35,464 bases of DNA from Steinernema hermaphroditum (GCA_030435675.1 JAUCMV010000029.1:1-35464); one strand, 5' to 3'. Shown: positions 1-10,887, counted from the first letter of the stretch. The notes: a model not told the origin generated them from the sequence alone. Numbers and translations: made by a program.

Positions 1-694
1 AGGTATTTACTGTTAAGGAACGCGTAAACAAACGGTACATATCTTCATTTAAAAGCTTACAAAACTAGCTTGAAGGGTTAGGCTACACTTTCGGACAACT
101 GCATTATTTATTTTGGTCTCATATTTGATATGATTCTTTGCTGGAGCACACTTTGTGATGTCCCAAAAGATTCGAAAGGTGTTGGTTGTCCTTTCCAACT
201 GATCAACTGATTCATTCTCTTAAAATTTAAACTCTTAAAAAATTCTCCGCATTCTCTTAAAATCCGGCAAAGCAAAGGCGTGAAACGACTCGGTTCTTAC
301 AAAGTGGTTTCTTCGTCACTTTGTCACTTACCTATTGTCTTCCGTTTTGCACATTTTCGAAAGATTAGCGGGAAGCGTTTGTCTAACGTCCGCCGTCTTT
401 GATGTTGCAACGACTTTGCCGCGCGCGATGTTTTTTGACAGAATCGCGTCGTGTTAATCCGGTGGTGTCGTACATTTTGACGCCCCCAATTGGAACAGTT
501 CCGACTTAGTGCCGGCCCCGGCGTGGGTTCTGATTCCGTTCGAACTGCCTTATTTGGATTCCCACTGCTCTCTATCTGATCGTTCCTCTTTTGTTTGCTT
601 ATGTTGACAATGGGACAAACGGTCGAAAGTGCGAAAGTGAAAGCGCTCTGCCCAGCTATAATTAACACGTTAGGCGATCTAATCGAGTAAGCCA
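1..694. other. Upstream non-coding region
   Basis: No coding exon is supported here. The longest open frame (minus strand, about 324-752) has basic, low-complexity composition and overlaps the start of the RING-GTPase gene, so it is probably chance. The stretch probably holds the promoter of that gene and possibly the end of a gene outside the window. Confidence 0.5.
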
Positions 695-706
695 TTTGTT
701 CTTTCA
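695..706 (+). promoter_or_regulatory. Splice acceptor 10 nt before ATG (candidate trans-splice site)
   Basis: TTGTTCTTTCAG ends 10 nt before the ATG at 717. No coding exon upstream is evident, so it is either a 5'UTR cis-intron end or a spliced-leader acceptor. The same arrangement recurs at five other genes in the window. Confidence 0.55.
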
Positions 707-716
707 GATAGACGAC

Positions 717-2015
717 ATGCTTTCTGATTTGCCATCGCTTCCAACTGTCCACTCTGGACGATTCAGTTCGATGGAAGTGCTAAGTGATTACGGTACGATG
801 TCCAATGGGTCTTGCGATGAGGATGGGAGTTCGCATTCGTCCGGAGACGAGATTGAGCTCAGCATTGGGATGTGTCCTAAGTGCCGGAATATGTTTGAAT
901 CTGTAAGTATATGTGCACAGAGCTTTGTTGCTTAACTTTATCGAATTCACGGTTTCTGTCCATGCCATATTCTTCTTGTTTTAGCCCGTCAGTCTGCAGT
1001 GCGGCCACTCCCTATGCCGAGAGTGTTCCCAGCAGGTTCTTGATAAAACGCTCAGCAGTGGACGAAGCTCTCGAAGCTCAAATCACAGACCCAGAGTCCG
1101 CATGGGCCTCAGCAGTTACAGTAGCCTCGACGTTCGAACATCGATTTCCGTCCGAAAAAATCAGCTGCCTTTCAAAAACGCCTCCTCTCCGACTTTTCTG
1201 AGTCCGGGTTGTCCCGTTTGCAACGAACCTCCTAAAACAGTAGGTGCCAAACTAATAAGATCACCATTCAACAATCCATTTAGGTACCACCAGTACCAAA
1301 CTACGCCCTTCAGAAGATTCTTGAAGCGCTAAAGATGAGGTGCAACTACACTACTCAATTCAACGCCATGAAGCCCCTGCCCATGATTCCTCGCACTCCT
1401 AGCCATCCCAGTAGTATTAAAGAAGTAAACATCGGGATCATTGGAGGGTCGAAGACAGGAAAAACTCAGCTGAGACACTGTCAGCTTCTAAATGGAGTCT
1501 TCTTCCCATCATACGATGGATCAAACATGCAGTATATGATCAATCTTGTCGAGGTTTGCAAAGCGATTGAGAACCCTCTTGATAATAGCTTTGCAGAATC
1601 CCGACCTGGAATCCGTCGATGGAATTGTAATCGTGTACTCAGTTACGAAAGAGAGCTCTTTAAACTACGCATCAAAGGCCCTTGTCAGTCATCAGTTAGC
1701 TAAAAAAGTGTGTCATTTTTCACTTTATAGTCGCTTTTCGCCCAGGCACCAATAAAGATAACTTCTGTAAACTTTACGAATTTAGATCCCCTGCATACTT
1801 GTCGGAAACAAAACGGACAAAATCTATAGAAGACAAGTGGACGCAGTCGACGCTCAGTCCATAGCCCGTCAGCTTGGATGTCCTTTCCGTGAAGTGAGTG
1901 CGCGGTGCAACGACGGTGTCAGTGACGTGAGTTCTTATCTCTCTTCGCATCCTCTTATCACACCCATTTTCAGTGTTTCGTGGAACTCCTTCGCCTCATC
2001 GACGCGCGCGTGTGA
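717..2015 (+). CDS. RING finger-Ras-like GTPase fusion protein
   Basis: I read six exons: 717-902, 985-1239, 1284-1553, 1597-1707, 1786-1926 and 1974-2015, giving 334 aa. All junctions are GT-AG and the frame is continuous. The N-terminal half holds a C3HC4 RING: CPKC near residue 54, then CGH..C..C, then CPVC near residue 140. An unusually long Ser-rich loop of about 60 residues separates the last two cysteine pairs. A RING of this type normally recruits an E2 for ubiquitin transfer. After a linker comes a Ras-like G domain: P-loop GGSKTGKT (201-208), the beta-strand DGIVIVYSV (from 245), NKTD (282-285, G4) and SAR (312-314, G5). The G3/switch II motif (DxxG, usually DTAGQE) is not visible. 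The P-loop to G4 distance is about 75 residues, against about 100 in Ras. Whether it hydrolyses GTP is therefore doubtful. TRIM23 is a known RING-ARF precedent, but this G domain is Ras-like, not ARF-like. No orthologue is named. Confidence 0.8.
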
Positions 2016-2054
2016 TAATCACAGAATTTTATATCTTTATCATAGTCTCAATGA

Positions 2055-2060
2055 AATAAA
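2055..2060 (+). terminator. Polyadenylation signal AATAAA
   Basis: AATAAA lies 40 nt past the stop of the RING-GTPase gene. The next gene's splice acceptor lies about 200 nt further on. This fits either separate transcription or a nematode-type operon with polyadenylation followed by trans-splicing. Confidence 0.55.
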
Positions 2061-2249
2061 GTGACCTTTTTCATCCCCTTTCCTTTGTACAAACACCACC
2101 AGCGATCATGGTCCCGCAACGCATTGCCTGATATCGTACCGTTTCAACTAGTTGCTCTCATGTTATGGCGGGATGATTATGAGTACATTTTTTTGCAAAG
2201 ACGACTGGTTCCGCTCGTCGCTAAAGACGCTTCGACGGAGTGACCATTC

Positions 2250-2259
2250 CTCGTTTCAG
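2250..2259 (+). promoter_or_regulatory. Splice acceptor before lin-54 ATG
   Basis: CTCGTTTCAG ends 10 nt before the lin-54 start codon. It is a candidate spliced-leader or 5'UTR acceptor. The minimal ORF ATGTGA at 2265-2270 sits between it and the start codon and overlaps the start by one base, so it could tune translation. Confidence 0.5.
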
Positions 2260-2269
2260 TTCAAATGTG

Positions 2270-4739
2270 ATGGCGGAGCGAGGAGACGAACCTTCGGAGC
2301 AACAGATGCCTCGACAGCTCAATTTGATGCAGTACGTGGACGGTTCCGAGGAGGTCGTTCGATATTTGAATTTTCGAATGTTCTTTTGCAAGTTTCAGGG
2401 ATTAGAAGGTACTGTCAGTGTTGATGCTGATGCCTTCTTCGAGAAAGGGGCCGACAGAGCCGGGCTCAATGGCCAGATCGCCGGAAAACGCGGCGCTCTC
2501 TTCCAGCTCCCTGTATATAGTTCGCAGCAGATCTATCAGGTGGGTGACGTGGTCAGTCGAAAAAACCGAAAATGTCACTTTGACAACAGGTTATTTATAT
2601 CATGTACTCCTTCATTTTGCGTGTGCCGATCGTCTGTACCGTTTTATTCTTGCCTAGCTTCCAATTAATTTCCATCCGTGCCAGTTAAACCGCTCAAAAA
2701 TATTTACTTTGTTAAAGTAGCGACTACTTCTATATGAGATGCAGCTCCCCAGCTAGCTTAAGAAGATAAGAGTCGTTTTGAACATCTCCTGAAAAAAGAA
2801 ACTGTGGATTCTAATTTTTATAATATGATATAAGAAGCTTATAGGATTTGGTCATTCATCTCGGAGATCCTACGATCTCTTGTAACTTGCATGTCCAATT
2901 CTACAAGTAGCCTTAGGTGTCTGTCATATTAAACGAAGATATGATCGACGAAAAGAGACAATCGTACATGTACGTTTTTGAAGCAACCCGGTCAAGGAAC
3001 AGTATTGCGCCGAGTCGTCGTCCCAAAGCAATCTCAACCCCAACCTTCATCCTCATCCGCGGATACAGCCTACAACAAGCCAAAGCAGGTTGGTGCATCA
3101 AAATAAACGCCGATTATTTAATTTGCTCTCTAGGTCTTTCGAATAAATAGAACGACAGGCGAAGCCGTCCCCATGCGCGGTCTTTCAGGAGTCATGAGAG
3201 CACCGGCTCGGGATACACGTCTTATGGAAACGGTCAGATTTGTTTATTCAACCGTCAACAAAGTTTATTTCAGCAAAACACGCTCTACCGTAACCAATCC
3301 ACACCCTATAGTCCTTACGCCCAGTCAACATCGTCCTCGACGTATTCAGGCGATGAATTCCCCAACGACATGATGGAGCTGGTCCCCTCAAGATCGTTCA
3401 CGCCGTCGTACATCCCCCCACCAAAACCCCAGCCAAAGTAGATCTATTTAAATGTTTGCATAAAATAACGAGATCTTCTTCAGGAAAAAGCTCCCCGCTG
3501 GTGCTAAAAAACCATGCAATTGCAACAAATCCATGTGCTTGAAACTCTACTGCGACTGCTTCGCCAATGGCGAATTTTGTCGCGACTGCAACTGCAAAGA
3601 CTGCCATAATAACCTCGACCATGAAGCTGAAAGGAGCCGAGCGGTCAAAGCTTCTTTAGAGAGGAACCCCAATGCCTTCAAACCAAAGATAGGTATGTCC
3701 CGTCTGATGCATCTCTGAATGATGATTCAAATCTTAAATTAGGTCTCTTAACAAAGGGAAAGAGTGATGTCGAACGTCTTCACCAGAAAGGCTGTCATTG
3801 TAAAAAATCTAACTGTCTCAAAAACTACTGCGAATGCTTCGAGGTATAGAAGTTACAAAACGTTTATCATCATTACCTTCAACTGCTTCTAGGCCAAAGT
3901 TCCTTGCACAGATCGATGTAAATGCACAAGCTGTCGAAACACCGAATCGGACAGAGCTTTGCGACAACAAGACCAGAAGCAAACGCTGCAGGCAACGGCA
4001 ACTTCCAGTCAGGCGGCGCCGATGGTCAAAAGTCTTCTCAACGGATTTCACATCAGCGATGAAGAGATAGAGTCTAATCCTGACATGCCTGCGGATCCGA
4101 AGTCGTAAGTAGAGTTCGATTTCTTAATTAAGCCGATATTGATCAGCAATTTCCAAAAATTTAAAAGATTCTGATTCGCGTTTGTAAGACAGAGAAACGT
4201 CGGAAACACCCAGTCGCAGTTGAGTTAACCGAAGTGACGAAGAGAACTACATAAATATATTACTATCTTTCACCCAAAAATGTGTTCGAACACCAATTAC
4301 GATGACTAAGCAACTGTGTGACTATATTCTGATAGTGGAGAATATTGGGTACCATTCGTTAAGACCTGCGTTTATTAAAACCGCAAATTTTAGATTCCCT
4401 TGGTTCTACCTGACTGATGAAGTAGTGGAGGCAACGGCCCTTTGCCTGATAGCTCGCCTCGAGGAAGCGGTTAGTAAATAAACAAGTTTGAATATGTGTG
4501 CTCATGATTCGGTTCAGGAAGGAAAAACGGAAACAGCTGAGCTGGAACGGTTTGTTCTGAAGGAGTTCGCCCGCTGCCTCGAGCAAATCATCGAAAACGC
4601 TGCAGCACACGGCAGAGGAGGTGGAGGTGAGGGCTTAAGACTGCCTCAAATCGGGTCTATCACGCCGGCAATGCCGATGATCACCATAAAGCAAGAGGAA
4701 GAAGACGACGAAGATATCAAAATAGAGGTCGAGCAATGA
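2270..4739 (+). CDS. lin-54: LIN-54/tesmin-family CXC DNA-binding protein of the MuvB (DREAM) core
   Basis: Nine exons (2270-2539, 2984-3088, 3134-3232, 3274-3437, 3484-3692, 3743-3843, 3893-4104, 4394-4469, 4518-4739) give 485 aa. Exon 2's start at 2984 is the least certain junction. Two cysteine-rich CXC repeats are clear: C224-C253, with [12 protein letters not shown], and C300-C330, with [11 protein letters not shown]. They are joined by the conserved [16 protein letters not shown] linker. Y235 and Y311 match the DNA-contacting tyrosines of human LIN54, which binds CHR elements (TTYGAA) in cell-cycle promoters as part of MuvB. The C-terminal helical segment ([19 protein letters not shown] and the following exon) also matches LIN54. 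The tail is acidic and carries IKQE and IKIE, which fit the psi-K-x-E SUMO consensus. The first 210 residues are poorly conserved, Ser/Pro-rich and probably disordered. An acceptor ends at 2259, 10 nt before the ATG. A two-codon ATG-TGA upstream ORF sits at 2265. Confidence 0.92.
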
Positions 4740-6150
4740 AGGGTATTTATGTCATAAATGGTACGAACGCAAATGTTTGCCACTGACATCTATTGAATTA
4801 AAAGTGTCATTCTTCTGTATGCCTTCGTACGTCATTCCTGGTATCTCGGTATAAAAGAGTAACTCTAGTGGCAGATAAGTTCATGCGTCTACTGTGATTT
4901 CACGGAGAAAAAAATGAGAAAAGCTCCTGCTGGTTAGATCATGTATAGAATACCACTCACAAGAGAGACCCACAACAGTCACACAATGGACTCGAGACGA
5001 TTAAAGGACTTCAGGCGATATTGTCCGCATAGATATTGAAGAACTTCCACTATTGTGGCGCAAACAAACAAACCGCAAACTTTCCTTCCTTCCGAGTACA
5101 GTAGTTTTTGAATAATTCGATTGCATTCAAATCATGTCAATATTTGCCGCGATAATGAAGAGCTGCAAAACAAACGGGAACTTGACGGTGTTGTTTTTCT
5201 ATTTTACGACATGTACCTTTTATAAATAAAGGGTCTCCTTTGCAGGCATATATTCGTTTTCTGGTGAACCATTTTCCTCTTTCTCTTTGATCATAAAAAC
5301 TTGCACCTCTGAATTTTCTTTCAATTCCACTTCAGTTGGGTCTCTTCCAGTTCAACTTCATTTTCGAAAAAAGATCAACCAGATGCAAAGTGCAGAAAGT
5401 TCACTCTGTACCGTAAATTACGCGGACAGACTACTGTTGGGACTTGTCAGTTCGCAACGGACGTCCAAAAGTAACCGTTTCCATCTTTAGACGTTGTCAC
5501 TCATGTGGTTATCGTTCATCTTCACGGAGAACGAGTCATAATGCATCATCGGTTAGATCTGAACAGGAAGCTGCGTGCAAACTTGTCACAAGGACTTTGG
5601 AGTCTTTGGTAGTATAGAGTCCTTGGATTGTTGCGTACGACGTGCCACAAAAAAGGTATGTAGATAAAAGTCTAGAAAACAAACCAAAATTCAAAGCGCT
5701 CATTCTGTCAACATTACTTCGAGGTTCCGCCGACTGAACTCACGTTGTGAAGGTCTGGAAAATGACTTTCTATGCTTCTAAATGGCCCTTCTCTAAATGG
5801 CCCCTTTTTGGGGCCTGTAAACGAGAATCATATTCGTCAAAGCGCATTCCTTGCACATTACTGAACACCTTTAGAATAGCAATTGATTTTATTTTTGAAC
5901 GGGATACACAAACAAAAGTTAATCGTTTTTATAATAAAAATAGTTTATGGATTTCAACCTTACTGTAACTGTAACATTGTGTGATGTGATCGAAACATCG
6001 AAGCACTTTCCCTGCACTACAGGGAACTTATCCATCCATTATCTCTGGCCTCCCTATCGCCACTTTATGTCTGGAGTGCACACTAGTACGCTCCCGTTCG
6101 GTATTGTCGTCACCACGTTAAGGAACGAAGGAAGTACAGTTTTTCTTAAT
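4740..6150 (+). other. AT-rich intergenic region
   Basis: I see no supported exon. Open frames at 5287-5490, 5747-5968 and 5947-6165 lack recognisable domains and splice context. A small direct repeat, TCTAAATGGCCC, lies around 5776-5800 and is followed by a CCCC/GGGG stem. Confidence 0.5.
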
Positions 6151-7541
6151 TTTTTTAACTCCTAAATCTCCCCCGCCGTTTATTCCGTGTTTCCTTATCG
6201 AAGCGTGCCGGGCTTCCGGCATCGCCTCAACCTTTGGTTTCCCTTTCATGCATCCTCTTCCGTGTGCTTCCTTGTCAGCTGGCGACCGAGCGAGCAGGGA
6301 ACGACCCTTCGCCCCAGTGGTCAGCGACACTCCGACCGGGCCATATCGGCTGCAGGGAAAACGCAACAATTTGTTGACTTATACAAACAAACGAGCGGCG
6401 CCTCAAAGCGAAGTTAACGGTTCCGTCGCACCTTGAAGCCCCTACACACGCCCACTGGCGACGGAAGAGTGAGAACGGGTCGTTTCGTATGGTGATGTGC
6501 CATTTGGTCGGGTATTCTTATCAGCGCTTTTCTATCAACAACCCCGGGGAGGCGCCAGCGCGAGGATCACGGAGCGCGACAAATAACCTTGCTAACCTTG
6601 CCAGCCGACAACTGCTAGATCGTCCACGGCGATATCTGCTGCGCAAAAATCCCATCCTTCAAGAGTGGTAAGGTCAGATTATGAGTGACAGCTTGAAGAA
6701 GTTATCAAGGAGGTGTGGCGAGATTCCGAGCCTATCTCTTCCATTTATCGCTTCGCCGGTGAGGGGAGTGTTTGAGTGTCGTCTGTTTTTGGACTTCCAC
6801 CCGCGCAGCGGTTTGTTTGCTTACGGGTCAGAGGCGATTCTTTGACGCCCTTTCGGCGAGACGGTCTGTGGAAGCTCGTAACCCTCCGCTTCGTGCCACC
6901 ATGTGTTGTGGGAGAGTTTCGGACGCCGCCACCGGCGAAAGGCAATCATTTCCGACAGTTGTCGCAACTGCGCCATTCCATACTCTTCTTCTTTCCGGGC
7001 AAAGACGCGCATTTCCCTTCGCTGCCCGGCCATTCCGCCGAATAGTCCTGCATTGTGCACACTCAGATTGGATGACATCGGAGTGACGGGTGACTGTTTT
7101 TATGCAAATTGATCCATATCCGTTTCATATCCCGTTGTTCAGCTGGGCATTGTGCCTCATTTAGGGAATGTGATCGGGTGCCCTTGCCCGCACGTGTCTA
7201 GTCTTGTCCACGCGTGCACGCGCTTTTTCATCTGCTGTCGGCGGACGGGCGGGCACATGAGTACGTACCATATCCATTGACCGGTGAGAGTACCAGATGT
7301 CCGACGAAATTAATTACTCGTTTTATGTCTAATGTGCGCGATATCTGCCAAAGATGCGATTCGCTGACCGCCTGAGTCCCTCAGAACTGACTACCGTATC
7401 GATCGCGATCCTTTCTTGTTCGCGCTGCCATCACCCACTCACTTCGGTGCTCACGTCCACCTCAAAGAGGAGGTAACCAACTGTCCCATGCCTCTAACGA
7501 CCGACCGCGAAGATGTCAATTACTGCCGGTCACCTCCAAAC

Positions 7542-7605
7542 CAACAATAGCGCTTGCCGCCGGTATAACGGTACTCTCCGCGAGCTCCTCGACCGGCTAT
7601 TGTTG
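7542..7605. repeat. 10-bp inverted repeat of SOX-like motifs
   Basis: CAACAATAGC (7542-7551) is followed after 44 bp by its exact reverse complement GCTATTGTTG (7596-7605). Each arm contains AACAATAG, which matches the SOX HMG-box consensus. The arms could be paired binding sites or a stem-loop. Confidence 0.5.
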
Positions 7606-7697
7606 TGAGATTGACGCGAGCGACAATGATGGGCTTGAGGGGCGCCCTTCGGCAGTGAGTAGATGGCGTTCTTTTCTTCTTCCTCTTTTTCGTCTTT

Positions 7698-7705
7698 TTT
7701 CGCGC
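7698..7705 (+). promoter_or_regulatory. E2F-like site TTTCGCGC
   Basis: TTTCGCGC fits the E2F/DP consensus TTTSGCGC, about 410 bp upstream of the ATG of a protein with many CDK-type sites. This is a motif match only; in GC-rich DNA it may be chance. Confidence 0.3.
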
Positions 7706-8105
7706 GATTCCTAGTTCTTGCGCGATGCCCACCAACAGCGCGCGAGTTGCACGCGCCCGACAGCCGTGCTGAGCTCAGCGCCCCTTCGGCTGTTTCCTCG
7801 ACTACGACTGCTACCAAGGCACCCAGTTTAGTTCAGATGACGTTTCCCTTCCAACTGCCGAACCGATGGTTAGGCCACACCGAGATAGTGCCCCCATGCG
7901 CGCGCAACAGCCGGTAGAAAAAGGGGCAAGAGGTCGTGGTCGGGTAGATGAAAAGGCCCTCAACCACCGTGCCCTCCCAACGGTGCGCGTAACCGCGGGA
8001 ACTCATCGATCGCTGTGTCCTCCGCTCCCGATGACGCATGGACAGACGATCGACTGTCCAGCCCAGACGCGAACCCCCAGCACTCGTGCAGCGTCTGATC
8101 TGATC

Positions 8106-8115
8106 TTCTTTTCAG
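8106..8115 (+). promoter_or_regulatory. Splice acceptor directly at the ATG
   Basis: CTTCTTTCAG-type sequence ends exactly at 8115 and the ATG starts at 8116. A spliced leader added here would place the start codon directly after the leader. The alternative is a cis-spliced upstream exon in the GC-rich region. Confidence 0.5.
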
Positions 8116-9211
8116 ATGAGTCGTCGCAAGACTCCTTCTTCAGCTGGTTCTAGCGACGACAATGTCATTCCATGGCCCTCAACGGCCGCGATTTTGGAGA
8201 CCCCAGACAGGAAAAGGCTCCGCAGATCGATTGAGTCGACTTCTGACTACTCCCTCGCAACTTGCTTTGGGTCTCCCGATTCTCACCAGGTACTGTTAGT
8301 TACTGTAGTCTTGAATTGAACCTCTTTGCAATGTTCAGATTCCGCTAACAACATCGCCGTTGCTGAAAACGCCGGTTCATAACGGAAAGACATGCATCCA
8401 CCTCACTCCCTCTCCACTTTCTTCTTTCCGAGTGCGAGAAAGCATAAGTGGAAATCTCAAACTCTCAAATCCGGATAACGCCACCGGTGAGTCGCTGTCT
8501 CTTTCCCTTAATCAAGCGCCTTTGCAGAAATGAGATTTACGGGCTCTTCATTGGAACGGTTCTCTCCGGTGAAGCTGGGCCAGGGACGTCCGTTAGCCCC
8601 AATCCAATCGAACGTCTCCCGGTGCTTGAACGACACTTTTCGACTCAACAACGATAGCGCATATAGCTCATGCAACGATTCATCTCTTTTCTTCGACTCC
8701 TTCAAAGACACAAGAAGGAACGACCTGTTCGACACTCCCAGCAAAATGATGAGAAGCTCGCTGGACCTGGACGCGAGCTTCGATTTTACCACCTCCACTC
8801 CCGTCAAACCGTGTTGCGCCTTCTCCATATACCGCTCTGACTTCATCCCTGAACAGCCTTCTGGTCGACTCGAAACCTGCATCACCGATACGTCCGACTT
8901 CAGTAAGCAATGACCTTACACTGCATTCTGAAATGTTGCGAACTTCAGTGATCTCACCAACTCGCTACATTGATCAATCCCCTGTAAAACCGCCACCGAA
9001 ACCCGTCGAGAGAATTCCCATCATCACGCAATCGATAGCGCGGAGGCTTTTCCCTAAGGTTAGTTGTTGAAAGCAACACACTTTTGTCTATGTAACCCTG
9101 TGTGCACTATAGTCCGAACTGAGCAAATATCGGCCCAAAAAGCTAAGTTTCGTGCAAAGCGATCCCTTCTTACAATATTCCCGAGTTGCATTCCACAGCA
9201 GAACCCACTAA
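8116..9211 (+). CDS. Ser/Thr-Pro-rich putative cyclin-CDK substrate, short isoform
   Basis: Five exons (8116-8289, 8339-8486, 8528-8902, 8949-9058, 9113-9211) give 301 aa with consistent phases. No folded domain is recognised. The protein is low-complexity, rich in Ser, Thr, Pro and Asn, and has many SP/TP sites: ETPDRKR, TSPLLKTP, LTPSPL, FSPVKLG, DTPSKM, STPVKP, ISPTR and QSPVKP. TPDRKR, SPVK and TPSK are full or near-full CDK consensus sites. A classical RxL cyclin-docking motif, ARRLFPK, lies at the end of exon 4; a second basic RxL (KRLRRS) lies near residue 33. Known RRLF-type motifs dock cyclin A/E on CDK substrates and inhibitors. I infer a disordered cell-cycle phosphoprotein and cannot assign a family. 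AATAAA occurs near 9306, downstream of this stop. Confidence 0.7.
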
Positions 9212-9506
9212 AGACATAATTCTCCGTAATCCAAGACATTCCTGAACTGCATTGTTGCCCTCAATTACCACAAACGTTTGTAGTTGTGAGATACGCGAAA
9301 TCCGTAATAAAGACTTACTTTAAGTGATGTATTGCAATAGCTCAATAGAGAAGTACTTCATATAATTAGTGAGGGTTAGAAGACAAGAAAAATAAACATT
9401 CTGCATCGGTGATTAGGAACTACTCGGATCAAATGTCACTGTGTTTGCGCCCCGCATTAGACCAGAAATGGATTAGAATACCGATCTGACGTTCAATTGT
9501 TTCCAG

Positions 9507-9895
9507 AATGAACGCCCAAACCCGAAGCCAGAAACTAGTAAAACACAATCTCTGACCAAGCTGCTCGACGACTTCGATCCATTTCTTTCGGAAAGCGACC
9601 GCGATCTTCTCATCAAAGCCGGCTACGGAGCCTCAGCCATGTCCTTTCCAAAACCGAGCGCTGGTGCAGATTCACGCCCACCAGTTCGTGGTCCCTTCGC
9701 AGGCAAAAAGAAGCAGCTGAAGCCAATAGTGAGCTCTCTTTCTATCTAGCGCCTGGTTAATTCAACAATGAATTTCAGTTCACTTTTAACGAGATAAGGC
9801 AGGCGTGTGCTGAAACAAAAGACGCCTTCGAACTCGTGCACCAAGCAAAACGCTACCTCAGAGAACATCAGAAACGCCTCAAACCCGAAAATTGA
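9507..9895 (+). CDS. Alternative C-terminal exons of the cyclin-motif gene (or a separate small gene)
   Basis: Two exons, 9507-9728 (74 codons) and 9779-9895 (38 codons plus stop), have good GT-AG borders. The first starts after TTTCCAG in phase 0, exactly matching the phase-0 donor at 9059 after RRLFPK. Skipping exon 5 would give a 381-aa isoform. The encoded C-terminus has an acidic stretch (LLDDFDPFLSESDRDLL) and a predicted helix rich in E/A/K/R (NEIRQACAETKDAFELVHQ). No in-frame ATG with its own leader acceptor is seen near 9507, so alternative splicing with an intronic poly(A) site is the simpler model. Function unknown. Confidence 0.6.
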
Positions 9896-10284
9896 ATCTG
9901 AACTCTACCTGACAGTCTCAACTGATCTCAAACCCTCCGGCATTATGGTAACTTCACGTGTACATATACTTCATTTATCGGTCTCAATATCACGTCTACC
10001 AGTCTCTGATAGGTTCGCTTATCATTCCTGCCCATGTTCACTTCAAGCAGTATACGTTCACTATATGTAATTAAGCTCTATTTATGTCTGCATATGCGTT
10101 CTGCTTATATCATTCCGGTTTATCTAGTCCTGCTCCATCGCGCAATTTTGATGCACTCGTTGCGTCATGTCCATGTGGTACATCTAAAAGTCTTACCGTA
10201 TTCTTCAATGCAGTGACAGTGAAGTGCATTGTCTTTCTATCATCAGATATGAGAAATGAATAACTTATTGAATGAAAAACTCTG
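9896..10284 (+). other. Intergenic, no feature seen
   Basis: AT-rich. Open frames at 9807-10070 and 10034-10216 read out of frame from the preceding exon or lack any recognisable content. Confidence 0.5.
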
Positions 10285-10656
10285 TCATCATTATCATCAC
10301 GATTACACGATTTTACGCGATTTACATTCCCGAATCAACTTAGGCTTACGCCGTGCAGCGCGTCTTACAAATGCACAAGAAAGATAGAAATCACGCATAG
10401 ATCACAATCGAAATCACAATCGCTGATTTTCTTCTGGTTTCGGTGGAGCAGACGAATCCGAAGAGAATGCAGCGTTCCCGTTATTTTGCGCGAGCATCGA
10501 AGTCGTGAAGAGCTGATTCCGGTAATGGTGCGGCGGCGGAGCAACCGAACGGAGAGCCATTTTCGGTGCAGCTGGCGCTCACTCAACTCATCCAAGTGAA
10601 CCTCAGAGGGAGAGAGTGGACAATCCGACCCGACCGGTCACTCATCATTATCATCA
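10285..10656 (-). mobile_element. Retroposed element, copy 1 (342 bp, 15-bp target-site duplication)
   Basis: A perfect 15-bp direct repeat TCATCATTATCATCA flanks the insert: 10285-10299 and 10642-10656. The insert, 10300-10641, is homologous to the element at 33390-33897 but lacks about 150 bp of its middle. Read on the minus strand it contains a conserved peptide block (RNQLFTTSM, NGNAAF, SDSSAPPK, EENQR) and ends in a degenerate (GTAAAATC)-like tail. A long target-site duplication, no terminal inverted repeats and a simple 3' tail fit LINE-mediated retroposition. Confidence 0.7.
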
Positions 10657-10887
10657 ACAATTCTAAAATGTACAGGTTTCCTTCATGAGAGAAATGTCCT
10701 GAACTCCATCTACTCTTCAGGAGATGATTACTTTCTTTACTCAGCCATACACTCCTTCAGTCACCGCACAGTCTATCATAAGGTATTGGCTCATATGAAG
10801 TGCCTTTACAAAACAAGAAAATTCGATCCGGTTAGGTTATCCGATCCTACAAATTTACGTTTTATGGAACTTCACATAATCTGTTGA
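10651..10887 (+). other. Unassigned open segment of 78 codons
   Basis: Starting within the right-hand target-site duplication, one frame stays open to a TGA at 10885-10887. It has a mixed, protein-like composition (for example SSGDDYFLYSAIHSFSHRT and LAHMKCLYKTRKFDPVRL). There is no upstream ATG in frame and no clear acceptor, and I recognise no family. It could be an exon of a gene disrupted by the neighbouring retroposon, or chance. Confidence 0.25.

Larger units (their letters stand above)
6151..8110 (+). other. GC-rich non-coding region upstream of the cyclin-motif gene
   Basis: Base composition changes sharply near 6150 to GC-rich, CpG-containing sequence up to the next gene start. Several overlapping open frames occur on both strands. 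They are Arg/Ser/Pro-rich, overlap each other and show no domain, which suggests high GC rather than coding. The region may contain the promoter and 5'UTR exons of the gene starting at 8116. Confidence 0.45.

Noticed and set aside
6118..8153. Overlapping open frames in the GC-rich region as genes
   Set aside because: They occur on both strands in several frames, are Arg/Ser/Pro-rich and have no domains or consistent splice borders.
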